A stretch of 6,803 nucleotides of DNA from an uncultured Lachnospiraceae bacterium (GTDB taxonomy: Bacteria; Bacillota_A; Clostridia; Lachnospirales; Lachnospiraceae): positions 1 to 6,803 of the forward strand of contig CADBQK010000175.1 in NCBI GenBank assembly GCA_902796775.1, read 5' to 3'. The notes beneath the pieces are model-generated. The model was not told the origin of the DNA. It saw nothing but the letters and a program-made list of their open reading frames with translations, and ran no database searches. A program made the position numbers and the translations under genes. Positions 1 to 5,892 of this stretch are shown here, in pieces. Every line of letters starts with the position of its first letter. Position 1 is the stretch's first letter.

Positions 1-910
1 CGTCAAACAGCCCCAGTTGCCTTGGCTGGTCGATGCCGGCTGGTTCCCCTTCCTCGGCGATGGAAGGATCATCCCCGGCAGTCTCCTGGGCTTCTTCCTT
101 TGCTTCCGACGAAACGGAGGCTTTTTTCTTTATATAGAGCTTAGACCATTCCAGGCCAAAGCGTGTCTTTTTGTTGTAATAGTTCAGGAGTGCTTCCGCG
201 AATCCGAGAGAACCGGCTTTACGAACTTTTGCCTCCCGCGTCAGCTCCTTGCAGGAGATTATGCTAAGTTTTTCCTTAAAGGTCTCATCCTTGAGCTCCC
301 CATCATATACCACAATCAGTTTTGCAATTCCCTTGAGCATATTTGCGCTCAGTGACTGTGGAGAGCCTTCCCATGTCCCAATGTCAAGGCTCAGCGTCCG
401 CTCCAGGACCTGGTAGCCGTACTTCCTGTAGATATATTCCAGGGTCCCGACGGCGCGCAGGTTTCCCGGCCCGGACTTGGCGCTGATTGCAAGGCCGTAA
501 GATTCGACCAGGTCCCGAATAATGATCTGCTCATCGCTCCCGGCCTCTATATTGGCCATGAATATTTCAAAGGGACTTAAGGGCTTCGTGTACCGCATCT
601 GATTGGCGAAGATGTCAGCTTCCCGGGTATAGTCCAGATCCTCATAAACCATGCACCAGACCGGCGTTTCCCGGGAATCGGAGACAAGGGCAACAATTTC
701 GATGGTATGCTGGCCGTTGAACACGTAATTGATGCCGTTCCTGCGACTCACTTTGACAGGATTGATCTGATAGAGATCAAAGTTGGCTGCAGCTTTCTGG
801 ACGTGCTTAAGGGAAAGGTTCCTCTGGTAATCCTGGTTAGAGACCAGGTTTTTGATCGGGATCATCTCAAAATTGACTTTGGGGACGAAACGCATAACAT
901 CTTCATTCAT
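1..910 (-). CDS. ParB-like protein, probable DUF6551 type (3' end beyond window)
   Basis: The product is probably a DNA-binding or ParB-fold protein of a mobile element, but its exact role is unknown. There are 303 visible codons from ATG 908-910. AAAGGAG (918-924) sits 7 nt upstream, which supports this start. The N-terminal third has a ParB-N-like layout: a lead-in IPIKNLVSNQDYQR (residues 17-30), then a variable strand, then FNGQHTIEIVA (64-74), which matches the 'dGqHR..A' turn that corresponds to ParB box II. The rest is mostly helical, followed by an acidic Ala/Glu linker (about 263-296) and then QLGLFD at 298-303. One more nucleotide is visible before the edge, so the natural end is probably close. 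Its start overlaps the previous ParB-like gene by 8 nt (ATGAATGA), implying translational coupling. The DUF6551 assignment is from remembered family appearance and is less certain than the general ParB-like call. Confidence 0.82.
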   Translation of the reverse strand, partial: MNEDVMRFVPKVNFEMIPIKNLVSNQDYQRNLSLKHVQKAAANFDLYQINPVKVSRRNGINYVFNGQHTIEIVALVSDSRETPVWCMVYEDLDYTREADIFANQMRYTKPLSPFEIFMANIEAGSDEQIIIRDLVESYGLAISAKSGPGNLRAVGTLEYIYRKYGYQVLERTLSLDIGTWEGSPQSLSANMLKGIAKLIVVYDGELKDETFKEKLSIISCKELTREAKVRKAGSLGFAEALLNYYNKKTRFGLEWSKLYIKKKASVSSEAKEEAQETAGDDPSIAEEGEPAGIDQPRQLGLFD

Positions 911-1871
911 TATCTGGCTCCTTTAGGATCTGCAGAAGCAGATCCGCCTGCGCACTGAGTGTGACAAGCTGCCCGATCAGGCGCTTCTTTGCTGAACGGG
1001 AGGCCTGGCTAAAGTTTGAGGCATTCTTTGTCCTGGTGAGAATATTGCACCATGAGGGAATGGTAAAGGCAAGGGAGGACACCTCGGCATCAGGATCATA
1101 CTCTGGCATCCTTTTAATCGGGGCCTGGATAAAATCGTCCTTATTCCTCCGCCCGTCTTCATGGATATGCCTGGGATACCCAAACAGCATGATCTCATGA
1201 CGGATGCTGTCACGGTTGAGGTACGTAATGCCATTTGATATGACAGACTGCTCCAGCTTCCTTAAATCTTCCGGCGCGTGCCCGGATAGAGCCAGCGTAT
1301 TGTCATGGGATATCCGGACATTCCCGGAAATGATCCGATGACCAAGTTCCGGGGCGTGCATAGCAATCTTATCAGCTGCTTCCTGAAAAAAACGGTATTT
1401 GTTCACCGTTCCCAGGGCAAGATGCTGGCTCCTTGCAATCACCAAGGTTCTTTCGTGCGTTGCCAGCTGTGCCGTGACGGGGTTATCCGTCTGCTGGGAG
1501 AGCTTCGCTTCACGTACTCCAAGCTCCTTCTGGGCTGATGCCCATTTTCCTACCAGGTACTTGTAACGCTCATACTTAATGTCCTTCCGTTTCAACTGGT
1601 TTTCGCAAACAAATGAAACCGCTTCGGAAAGCAGCGTAAGGGGTGCTATCAGAATGGTGAAGGGAATGTTGTATTCGGCGCAGATGGCATAGCGCTTGTG
1701 TCCGTCCAGGATATAGTTGTTCCAGACTACGATTGGATTTTTGCAGCCATATTCTATCAGGTTCAACTCCAGGGCTTCATATTCCTGTGAGGAGACGGGC
1801 TGGATCAGGTCGGAGATGACCCTGTGTGTTTTCAGCTTTATATCAGATGCCTTAAAGGTTCCCTGGATCAT
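903..1871 (-). CDS. ParB N-terminal domain protein (KorB/ParB-like)
   Basis: This 322-residue protein is predicted to bind DNA, as ParB-type partition or regulatory proteins do. The ParB-N-like part is about residues 15-100: HRVISDLIQPVSSQEYEAL, then LIEYGCKNPIVVW (38-50), then ILDGHKRYAICAEYNIPF (54-71). Here DGHKR occupies the place of the ParB box II GERR. A helix-turn-helix-like stretch follows at about 145-170 (SQHLALGTVNKYRFFQEA). Beyond that are charged and basic segments without a family I recognise. The ATG at 1869-1871 has GGGGAG at 1877-1882 (5 nt spacer) and overlaps the preceding stop as ATGA. No ParA-like ATPase is visible, so canonical partition cannot be claimed. A nucleoid-occlusion-like or transcriptional role for the element is equally possible. 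Confidence 0.85.
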   Translation of the reverse strand: MIQGTFKASDIKLKTHRVISDLIQPVSSQEYEALELNLIEYGCKNPIVVWNNYILDGHKRYAICAEYNIPFTILIAPLTLLSEAVSFVCENQLKRKDIKYERYKYLVGKWASAQKELGVREAKLSQQTDNPVTAQLATHERTLVIARSQHLALGTVNKYRFFQEAADKIAMHAPELGHRIISGNVRISHDNTLALSGHAPEDLRKLEQSVISNGITYLNRDSIRHEIMLFGYPRHIHEDGRRNKDDFIQAPIKRMPEYDPDAEVSSLAFTIPSWCNILTRTKNASNFSQASRSAKKRLIGQLVTLSAQADLLLQILKEPDNE

Positions 1872-2266
1872 GCCTTCTCCCCGCCGTCATCCGGGCTGTC
1901 GATATCAAATGATTCTTTCATGGAAAACTGGGCAAGCTTTTCTTTTTCATGCACCTTCCCATAGATCCGATAGGAACGGTTTTCTTCCCAACCGTAATTC
2001 ACGTCCCGCAGTGATTTTAGCAGGAAGTAGCTGTAGAAGTCGCAGCATTGCTTCCCGCTGATCAGGTTCCAGCGAATGTGATGGGAGAGATAATCGTTTT
2101 TAATGCTTCTTCTGATCACAAGGGATTGGTCCGCTGGATTGACAAGAAACTGGATATACTCTGGGTCCCCGAGCAAATGGAGCGTTGCTTTATGAATCCG
2201 GATCCTGTTTTTTTTCAGGTCAATCAGCAGGCATGGGCGCGTCTCCTGGGATATCGGACTGTTCAT
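1868..2266 (-). CDS. Small standalone copy of the recombinase C-terminal domain
   Basis: This 132-residue protein has no known function. Residues 12-120 align with the C-terminal domain of the recombinase and with the 247-residue neighbour. Shared positions include EYIQFLVNP (36-44), R52, RW (65-66), GW (92-93), SYR (98-100) and G103. It lacks the N-terminal DGYQVVRGEFF-type segment and the C-terminal FP..W...FG segment that the other two copies share, so it is the minimal version. The frame is open upstream to 2425, but ATG 2264-2266 is chosen because AAGGAG (2274-2279) lies exactly 7 nt before it, and similarity begins only after it. This still gives a 47-nt overlap with the upstream gene in another frame. 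The acidic tail (SPDDGGE) runs into the ATGA overlap with the ParB-like gene. It may be an accessory subunit or modulator of the recombinase, which is inference. Confidence 0.8.
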   Translation of the reverse strand: MNSPISQETRPCLLIDLKKNRIRIHKATLHLLGDPEYIQFLVNPADQSLVIRRSIKNDYLSHHIRWNLISGKQCCDFYSYFLLKSLRDVNYGWEENRSYRIYGKVHEKEKLAQFSMKESFDIDSPDDGGEKA

Positions 2267-2963
2267 GATCGTTCTCCTTCTTTTTTGAAGATTTTCTGGG
2301 ATCGGGCTGCAGGTTAAACACCGTATATCCGTCGAAGGTGCCGACTTGCAGCTGCTTTTGGTGCTCCTTATATGACTTTCCAAACTGGTTTTTCCATTCT
2401 TCAGGGAAGATTGGCGTACGGACATTTTTGACCTTCCCGTCCTCCTTAACCTGCCGCTGGAAGATTTCTGGGGAAGCCAGATCGAATACGAAAAGAAGCT
2501 GTGAGTTGGAACGTATGAGCTTTCCGAGAAGTTTATAGCGATAAGCCGGGTTCCAGCCCATCAGTGACATGACTTTCGCGAAGAACACGCGGCAAGTGAT
2601 CTGCTTGGGAGTCCTTTTTCCAGAAGAAGAGCACCATTTAAAAGAATCGCGCTCATCTTCCATGCAGGGACGGACAGCCAGCTTATGTTCTTCCGGGTTT
2701 ACAAGGATCTGCACATAGTCATATCCAGGAAGTTTCTTCAGGCAGGTGGCATTGACATAAACTTTGTCATTGTTAAAGCAGAAGGAAGGCTCATAGATAT
2801 GTGAGAAGAACTCCCCGCGTACGACCTGATAACCGTCAAAATCAAAATCCACTTCTTCCACATCCGCTTCCGGCCCTGGCCCTGCCGGATCAGGAAAGGC
2901 ATGGAGCGTAAATCCATCCAATTCTCCACTCGGATTATTTACCTGCTGCATATTATTGCTCAT
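2220..2963 (-). CDS. Standalone homologue of the recombinase C-terminal region ('integrase'-type)
   Basis: This 247-residue protein matches the C-terminal half of the recombinase over two blocks. Block 1 is residues 40-165: FDFDGYQVVRGEFF (40-53), DYVQILVNP (82-90), AVRPC (96-100), KW (109-110), GWNPAYRYK (136-144), then VFDL. Block 2 is IFPEEW (185-190) and FGKSY (194-198). It carries no catalytic resolvase domain, although I recall such proteins being auto-annotated as 'integrase'. Three related short motifs occur: LDGFTL (15-20), FDGYQV (42-47) and FDGYTV (210-215). The tail is lysine-rich (SSKKKE), then acidic. Its start overlaps the recombinase stop by 11 nt. A second ATG, 4 codons in (2949-2951), is an equally possible start. 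Function is unknown; a DNA-binding or recombinase-partner role is inferred from homology and context. Confidence 0.85.
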   Translation of the reverse strand: MSNNMQQVNNPSGELDGFTLHAFPDPAGPGPEADVEEVDFDFDGYQVVRGEFFSHIYEPSFCFNNDKVYVNATCLKKLPGYDYVQILVNPEEHKLAVRPCMEDERDSFKWCSSSGKRTPKQITCRVFFAKVMSLMGWNPAYRYKLLGKLIRSNSQLLFVFDLASPEIFQRQVKEDGKVKNVRTPIFPEEWKNQFGKSYKEHQKQLQVGTFDGYTVFNLQPDPRKSSKKKENDHEQSDIPGDAPMPAD

Positions 2964-4848
2964 CCTTTTGCTTTCCCTCCCGTTCCATCTGCTTAATCAA
3001 CTGGTTGATCTGGTCGTTAAGTGCCGCCGGGCTGGTAACGTTAAGCGCCAGCCCTGTCTGGATCGGCTCTCCTTCCCGATCAGTTTCCCAGACACTTTTT
3101 TCCCCATACCGGGACAGTTCGAGGAGCTGAGCCTGTCTGTAATAATCTGTTCCAAAATTCTCACCCCAGCCATCCGGAAAACCAAGCACATGGCTGCCCG
3201 TCCCGAGCACATGAGAGGGATCCATAGCTGCCGCGTTCTCTGTATCATTCTCCACGCTGGAAGCATTCAATGCTGACTTTGGAATAAGCGCCTCCGTTTC
3301 AGCCAGATCAAACAGAAGGATGGCGTCATCTCCTTTCTGCCGCCTGAAACCAGTGATCCGGTACCTGTAGGAATGGTTCCAGCCGAAAAGGTCATAAAGA
3401 TTTGGAATAAAGGCACTGCCGAAAACCTTTCTTGGCACAACGCGTTCATACTCCTTCTTGCTCCAGCGCAGCGCGTTTTTCGCATTCTTCTCGCATGCCC
3501 GGATGGCAAAATACCGCCGGATGGGATGCACTAGCAGCTCAATATATTCGGAGGCGTTCATCCTTTTGATGGCTTCCTGGCTGAAGGTGATGCTATCTTG
3601 CGTAAAGGAGATCATGATTTTCCGGCCCGTCTCAAAGAACTGAGACCTTGCAACCTCAAAGCCTCGCAGGTCGAAATCCCCTTCCTGAGCGGCGACCTTC
3701 AGCTCCTCGCCCGGCTCCTCGTTTCCGCAAGCGCTCTGACAGGCCATAAGATAGTCTTTGCCCTTAAAACCGGACCATCTGGGGTTTATCAGCACAAAGC
3801 CTTTTAACGCCCCGTCTGTGATGACGGAAAGCTGCGGAAGGATTCCGGTATGCTTGTACTTTGCATTTCTCAAAAGGTGCTGCACGGCAATAAAATCATC
3901 CCGGGATATGATGGCCTCATGATGGTTTTTCTGAAGATACTGGTTCCGGTCCTGCCTGTTTTTCTTTGACTTGTGATCCAGGTAGTTGGGCGTCCATGTC
4001 TTCCTAGAGAGGACGTCCCCGCAGTGGCGCTCATTCTGAAGCTGCTGCAGGACAGTACCGACGGACCAGGTTATGTTTCCTTTCTTGGTAGGACGCTTCA
4101 GGCTGATCAGCTTATCGGCTATTGCCTGACAGGTATAGCCATACAGGTACATAAAGAAGATCAGCCTTACCGTCATGGCTTCATCCTCGTTGATGACAAG
4201 GTTTCCGTCATCGTCACGGTCATAGCCTAACAGGGCGGGCGTCAGGAAGATCCCCCGCCTGAAGCGCATTTCGACAGAAGAATTCATGATCTCGCTTTTG
4301 GTATGGCTTTCCTCCTGGGCAAGGGTTGCTATGAAGGAGAGGCTCATGTCTGAATTCCCGTCAAGCGTATAGATATGCTCTGTCTCAAACATGACGCCTA
4401 TTGGCGGCTTCATGGCCCGAAGCTGACGGATGTAGCTTATGCAGTCCACAATGTTCCTGGCAAACCTGGAAACGCTCTTAGTCAGGATCAGGTCGATTTT
4501 CCCGGCTTCACAATCCCTGATCATGCGAAGGAAAGCTTCCCTGTGCATCAGGGAGGTCCCGGAAATCCCTTCATCCGCGTAGATATCTGTCAGCTCCCAG
4601 TTGGGATGCCGGCTGACCACATCCTGATAGTGGTTCTTCTGCAGTTCATAGGAGGAGGTCTGGCGGGGGTCATCCGTTGATACCCGGGCGTAGACGGCAA
4701 CCCGTTTCATATGCCGGTCATCATCAAGCCCTGCGGCAGGAAGGGCGGGAATCACGTCCAGCTCATCTGCGCTGACACCCTTATACCTTTCCCTGATCTT
4801 AGCCTTTTTATCCTCAGCCGCCTTTGGCGCATTTTCCCGCTCCGTCAT
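2953..4848 (-). CDS. Large serine recombinase with unusual C-terminal domain
   Basis: This is a 631-residue site-specific recombinase that would cut and rejoin DNA through a phosphoserine link. The resolvase catalytic domain (about 47-190) has VYARVST with nucleophile S57 and R55, DEGISGTS (92-99), and SRFARN with R128 and R131. A Recombinase-type DNA-binding domain (about 205-330) follows, including GYTCQAIADKL and LQNERHCGDVL. The usual zinc ribbon is not seen: only a CQSAC pair (370-374) remains. Instead residues 392-514 form a domain shared with the next two genes, then FPDGW...FG (557-566) and a short charged C-terminal helix (about 610-627). The frame is open to 4971, but ATG 4846-4848 is chosen: AAAGGGG (4857-4863) lies 8 nt upstream and the likely promoter lies inside the longer frame. 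It is the first gene of the operon. Catalytic residues look intact. Confidence 0.93.
   Translation of the reverse strand: MTERENAPKAAEDKKAKIRERYKGVSADELDVIPALPAAGLDDDRHMKRVAVYARVSTDDPRQTSSYELQKNHYQDVVSRHPNWELTDIYADEGISGTSLMHREAFLRMIRDCEAGKIDLILTKSVSRFARNIVDCISYIRQLRAMKPPIGVMFETEHIYTLDGNSDMSLSFIATLAQEESHTKSEIMNSSVEMRFRRGIFLTPALLGYDRDDDGNLVINEDEAMTVRLIFFMYLYGYTCQAIADKLISLKRPTKKGNITWSVGTVLQQLQNERHCGDVLSRKTWTPNYLDHKSKKNRQDRNQYLQKNHHEAIISRDDFIAVQHLLRNAKYKHTGILPQLSVITDGALKGFVLINPRWSGFKGKDYLMACQSACGNEEPGEELKVAAQEGDFDLRGFEVARSQFFETGRKIMISFTQDSITFSQEAIKRMNASEYIELLVHPIRRYFAIRACEKNAKNALRWSKKEYERVVPRKVFGSAFIPNLYDLFGWNHSYRYRITGFRRQKGDDAILLFDLAETEALIPKSALNASSVENDTENAAAMDPSHVLGTGSHVLGFPDGWGENFGTDYYRQAQLLELSRYGEKSVWETDREGEPIQTGLALNVTSPAALNDQINQLIKQMEREGKQKDEQ
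3142..3675 (-). other. Recombinase C-terminal domain, repeated in next two genes
   Basis: This region encodes the part of the recombinase that recurs downstream at 2370-2846 and, in shortened form, at 1907-2233. Positions common to all three are a Tyr followed by LV.P (recombinase Y435, L439, V440, P442), an Arg (R450), a Trp preceded by a basic residue (R461, W462), Gly-Trp (489-490), Tyr-Arg (494-495) and Gly (500). The recombinase and the 247-residue protein additionally share the lead-in (FDLRGFEVARSQFF against FDFDGYQVVRGEFF) and the trailing FP..W...FG..Y block. The copies are divergent in protein sequence, so duplication is old or the genes were brought together. I do not recognise the fold. 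Confidence 0.8.
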
Positions 4849-4879
4849 TGCCACGGCCCCTTTCATTTTATCTGGGGCT

Positions 4880-4885
4880 ATTATA
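4880..4885 (-). promoter_or_regulatory. Predicted -10 (TATAAT) of the recombinase operon
   Basis: The minus strand reads a perfect consensus TATAAT within an A/T-rich tract, 31 bases upstream of the chosen recombinase start at 4848. The best-spaced -35 is poor (TTCTAT, 4903-4908, 17-nt spacer), so activation or regulation by a neighbouring factor is possible. Transcription would begin near 4873, leaving a leader of roughly 25 nt that includes the AAAGGGG ribosome site. This placement argues against the longer reading frame that begins at 4971. Confidence 0.5.
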
Positions 4886-4899
4886 TTTTTTTCATTTTC

Positions 4900-4940
4900 A
4901 AAATAGAATAAACCGCAGGTATTCTCCTTTACCTGCGGTT
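4900..4940 (-). terminator. Probable intrinsic terminator after the minus-strand regulator
   Basis: A perfect 11-bp inverted repeat (AACCGCAGGTA at 4911-4921, its complement at 4930-4940) has an 8-nt loop. On the minus strand it is followed by a T-rich run (TATTCTATTTT). It lies 38 bases past the stop codon of the helix-turn-helix gene and upstream of the recombinase promoter, which fits a terminator separating the two. The T run is interrupted, so termination may be partial. The minus-strand loop reads AAGGAGAA, resembling a ribosome site. A protein-binding operator or a recombinase site are alternatives. Confidence 0.55.
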
Positions 4941-4978
4941 CGAAATGAATAGCATATGGATGACAGACCAACGTCTTA

Positions 4979-5326
4979 TCAATTATCAGAATTTCCGGCC
5001 TGTAAGCCTTCTTTCATGCTTCTGACCATCTTCAGGAGCAGCTGTTTTTCCGACACGTTACAGTCCCCAAAGAGTTCATTAAGCTCCCTGTCGAGAGCCG
5101 CGGAAACTGACGGGGTATCCACCATCAAAAGCCAGTCCGCTGAAACATCCAGCGCATCAATCAAGCGGATGAAGATATCTATTCCGAAATTCTTCTTGCC
5201 ATTCTCAATTTCACTTAAGTGGGAGGTCGAAACCTGAATCATATCGGAAAGTTGCAGCTGGCTTAATCCCTTCTTCAGCCGTGCCTGGCAGATTCGCTGG
5301 CCGAGCTGTTTTTTCTTATCGTCCAT
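4979..5326 (-). CDS. Helix-turn-helix (XRE/Cro-CI type) regulator
   Basis: This 115-residue protein is predicted to be a transcriptional regulator that binds operator DNA as a dimer. The HTH_3-type domain covers about residues 5-65, with GLSQLQLSDMIQVSTSHLSEIENGKK (residues 20-45, core only) showing the typical Q...L and S..S.IE.GK pattern. The C-terminal part ends in SEKQLLLKMVRSMKEGL (92-108), which resembles the tail of the divergent regulator. The start is set at ATG 5324-5326, preceded by GAGGTGG (5330-5336). A second in-frame ATG at 5336-5338 has no ribosome site. The gene sits between the recombinase operon and the divergent regulator and is the natural candidate controller of either or both. 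Overall similarity to SinR or Cro-like proteins does not identify its target. Confidence 0.9.
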   Translation of the reverse strand: MDDKKKQLGQRICQARLKKGLSQLQLSDMIQVSTSHLSEIENGKKNFGIDIFIRLIDALDVSADWLLMVDTPSVSAALDRELNELFGDCNVSEKQLLLKMVRSMKEGLQAGNSDN

Positions 5327-5335
5327 AAGCCACCT

Positions 5336-5347
5336 CATAGTCTATTG
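5336..5347. repeat. Operator candidate, copy 1 (CATAGTCTATTG)
   Basis: This 12-bp sequence recurs exactly at 5410-5421, both within the 131-bp gap between the divergent regulators. It overlaps the candidate -10 hexamer TACAAT (5344-5349, minus strand) and lies just upstream of the ribosome site of the minus-strand regulator, so binding here could block that gene. TTGTACAA at 5345-5352 adds a perfect 8-bp palindrome next to it. Binding by either regulator is inferred. Confidence 0.5.
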
Positions 5348-5349
5348 TA
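5344..5349 (-). promoter_or_regulatory. Candidate -10 for the minus-strand regulator
   Basis: TACAAT on the minus strand is one mismatch from consensus and lies 17 bases upstream of the start at 5326. The hexamer at a 17-nt spacer is a poor -35 (CACTAA). Transcription would begin only about 10 bases before the start, leaving a very short leader, so the true promoter may lie further upstream. The 12-bp repeat overlaps this site. Confidence 0.3.
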
Positions 5350-5387
5350 CAACTTCCAAAACCATTTTAGTGATTATGATTGAAACA

Positions 5388-5415
5388 TTGAATAAGCTAT
5401 AGACGAAGCCATAGT
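5388..5415 (+). promoter_or_regulatory. Weak candidate promoter for the plus-strand regulator
   Basis: TTGAAT (5388-5393) and CATAGT (5410-5415) are spaced by 16 nt and match 4 of 6 consensus positions each. The -10 lies within the second copy of the 12-bp repeat, which would mirror the arrangement at the minus-strand gene. No stronger pair is seen before the ribosome site at 5443. Confidence 0.3.
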
Positions 5416-5421
5416 CTATTG
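5399..5421. repeat. Operator candidate, copy 2 with inverted half-site
   Basis: The second exact copy of CATAGTCTATTG lies at 5410-5421. Just before it, ATAGAC (5399-5404) is the reverse complement of GTCTAT (5414-5419), separated by 9 bases, giving a dyad of the size Cro/CI-type dimers often use. It lies about 37 bases upstream of the plus-strand regulator's start. Confidence 0.5.
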
Positions 5422-5457
5422 ACGATACACTGATGAAAAAAGAAAGGAGGATGTTAT

Positions 5458-5802
5458 ATGAACATCAACTACAAACTCATCGGAAGACGCATCAGTGATA
5501 TCAGGAAGGACTTATGCATCACGCAGGAGGAGATGGCTGAAATCTGCGATGTGTCATCCGGCTACATTTCTCTTGTGGAGACAGGAAAGAAAAAGGCAAG
5601 CCTGAAAACCCTGGCTGCCATCAGTGACGCCCTGTCTGTTTCCATGGATGAACTGGTCTTTGGTATGTCAAATGAAATGAAAAAGCAATCGGATGAGTGG
5701 CGCAGCGTGATAGAAGATTGCAGCATCTGCGAACTGGAAATCCTCACGGAAACTGCCGATGCCATAAAAAGGTCACTCCGGCGGCATATTGAAAACCGGT
5801 AA
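5458..5802 (+). CDS. Helix-turn-helix (XRE/Cro-CI type) regulator
   Basis: This 114-residue protein is predicted to be a DNA-binding regulator, divergent from and related to the minus-strand one. The HTH_3-type domain covers about residues 6-66: IGRRISDIRKDLCITQEEM, then DVSSGYISLVETGKKKAS, with the recognition helix near SGYISLVE (33-40). The C-terminal segment CSICELEILTETADAIKRSL (88-107) has the same layout as the tail of its partner: a polar turn, an E-x-L motif and then a basic helix. The start is set by a strong site: AAAGGAGG (5443-5450) with a 7-nt spacer. It ends in an intrinsic terminator immediately after the stop, so it is probably transcribed alone. The divergent pair with shared repeats suggests an auto- and cross-regulated switch, which is inference. 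Confidence 0.9.
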   Translation: MNINYKLIGRRISDIRKDLCITQEEMAEICDVSSGYISLVETGKKKASLKTLAAISDALSVSMDELVFGMSNEMKKQSDEWRSVIEDCSICELEILTETADAIKRSLRRHIENR

Positions 5803-5806
5803 GAAG

Positions 5807-5837
5807 ACGGCGGCGGGCTTTTGTCTGCCGCTGTTTT
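5807..5837 (+). terminator. Intrinsic terminator of the plus-strand regulator
   Basis: A 12-bp stem (5807-5818 with 5823-5834) can form, including three G-U pairs. It has a TTTT loop, a GC-rich centre (GGCGGC against GCCGC) and ends in a TTTT run (5834-5837). It begins 5 bases after the stop codon. Position, stem and T run together fit rho-independent termination, although the T run is short and its first base is in the stem. Confidence 0.65.
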
Positions 5838-5863
5838 CAGTAATGGGGCACAGAATCTCATAA

Positions 5864-5892
5864 TCGATAAGGAGGTCCATGTATGCTATACT
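5864..5892 (+). promoter_or_regulatory. Predicted promoter of the GNAT-VOC unit
   Basis: TATACT (5887-5892) matches 5 of 6 bases of the -10 consensus and is preceded by TGC, an extended -10 of the form TGn. TCGATA (5864-5869), 17 nt upstream, matches 4 of 6 positions of the -35. Transcription would start near 5899, giving a leader of about 49 nt that contains the GNAT ribosome site. It follows directly on the terminator of the regulator, as expected for a new unit. Confidence 0.55.

Noticed and set aside
17..355. Plus-strand open frames opposite the minus-strand operon (for example 17-355, 707-958, 2956-3276).
   Set aside because: They are shadows of the minus-strand genes, with no family resemblance and no ribosome site pattern.
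2267..2425. A 53-codon extension of the 132-residue protein up to ATG 2425.
   Set aside because: It lies wholly within the upstream gene in another frame, and similarity to the other two copies starts only after the ATG at 2266, which has a proper ribosome site.
4849..4971. A 41-codon N-terminal extension of the recombinase frame up to ATG 4971.
   Set aside because: It runs through the hairpin and the TATAAT site, lacks a ribosome site, and does not look like a resolvase N-terminus; the start at 4848 has AAAGGGG at a good distance.
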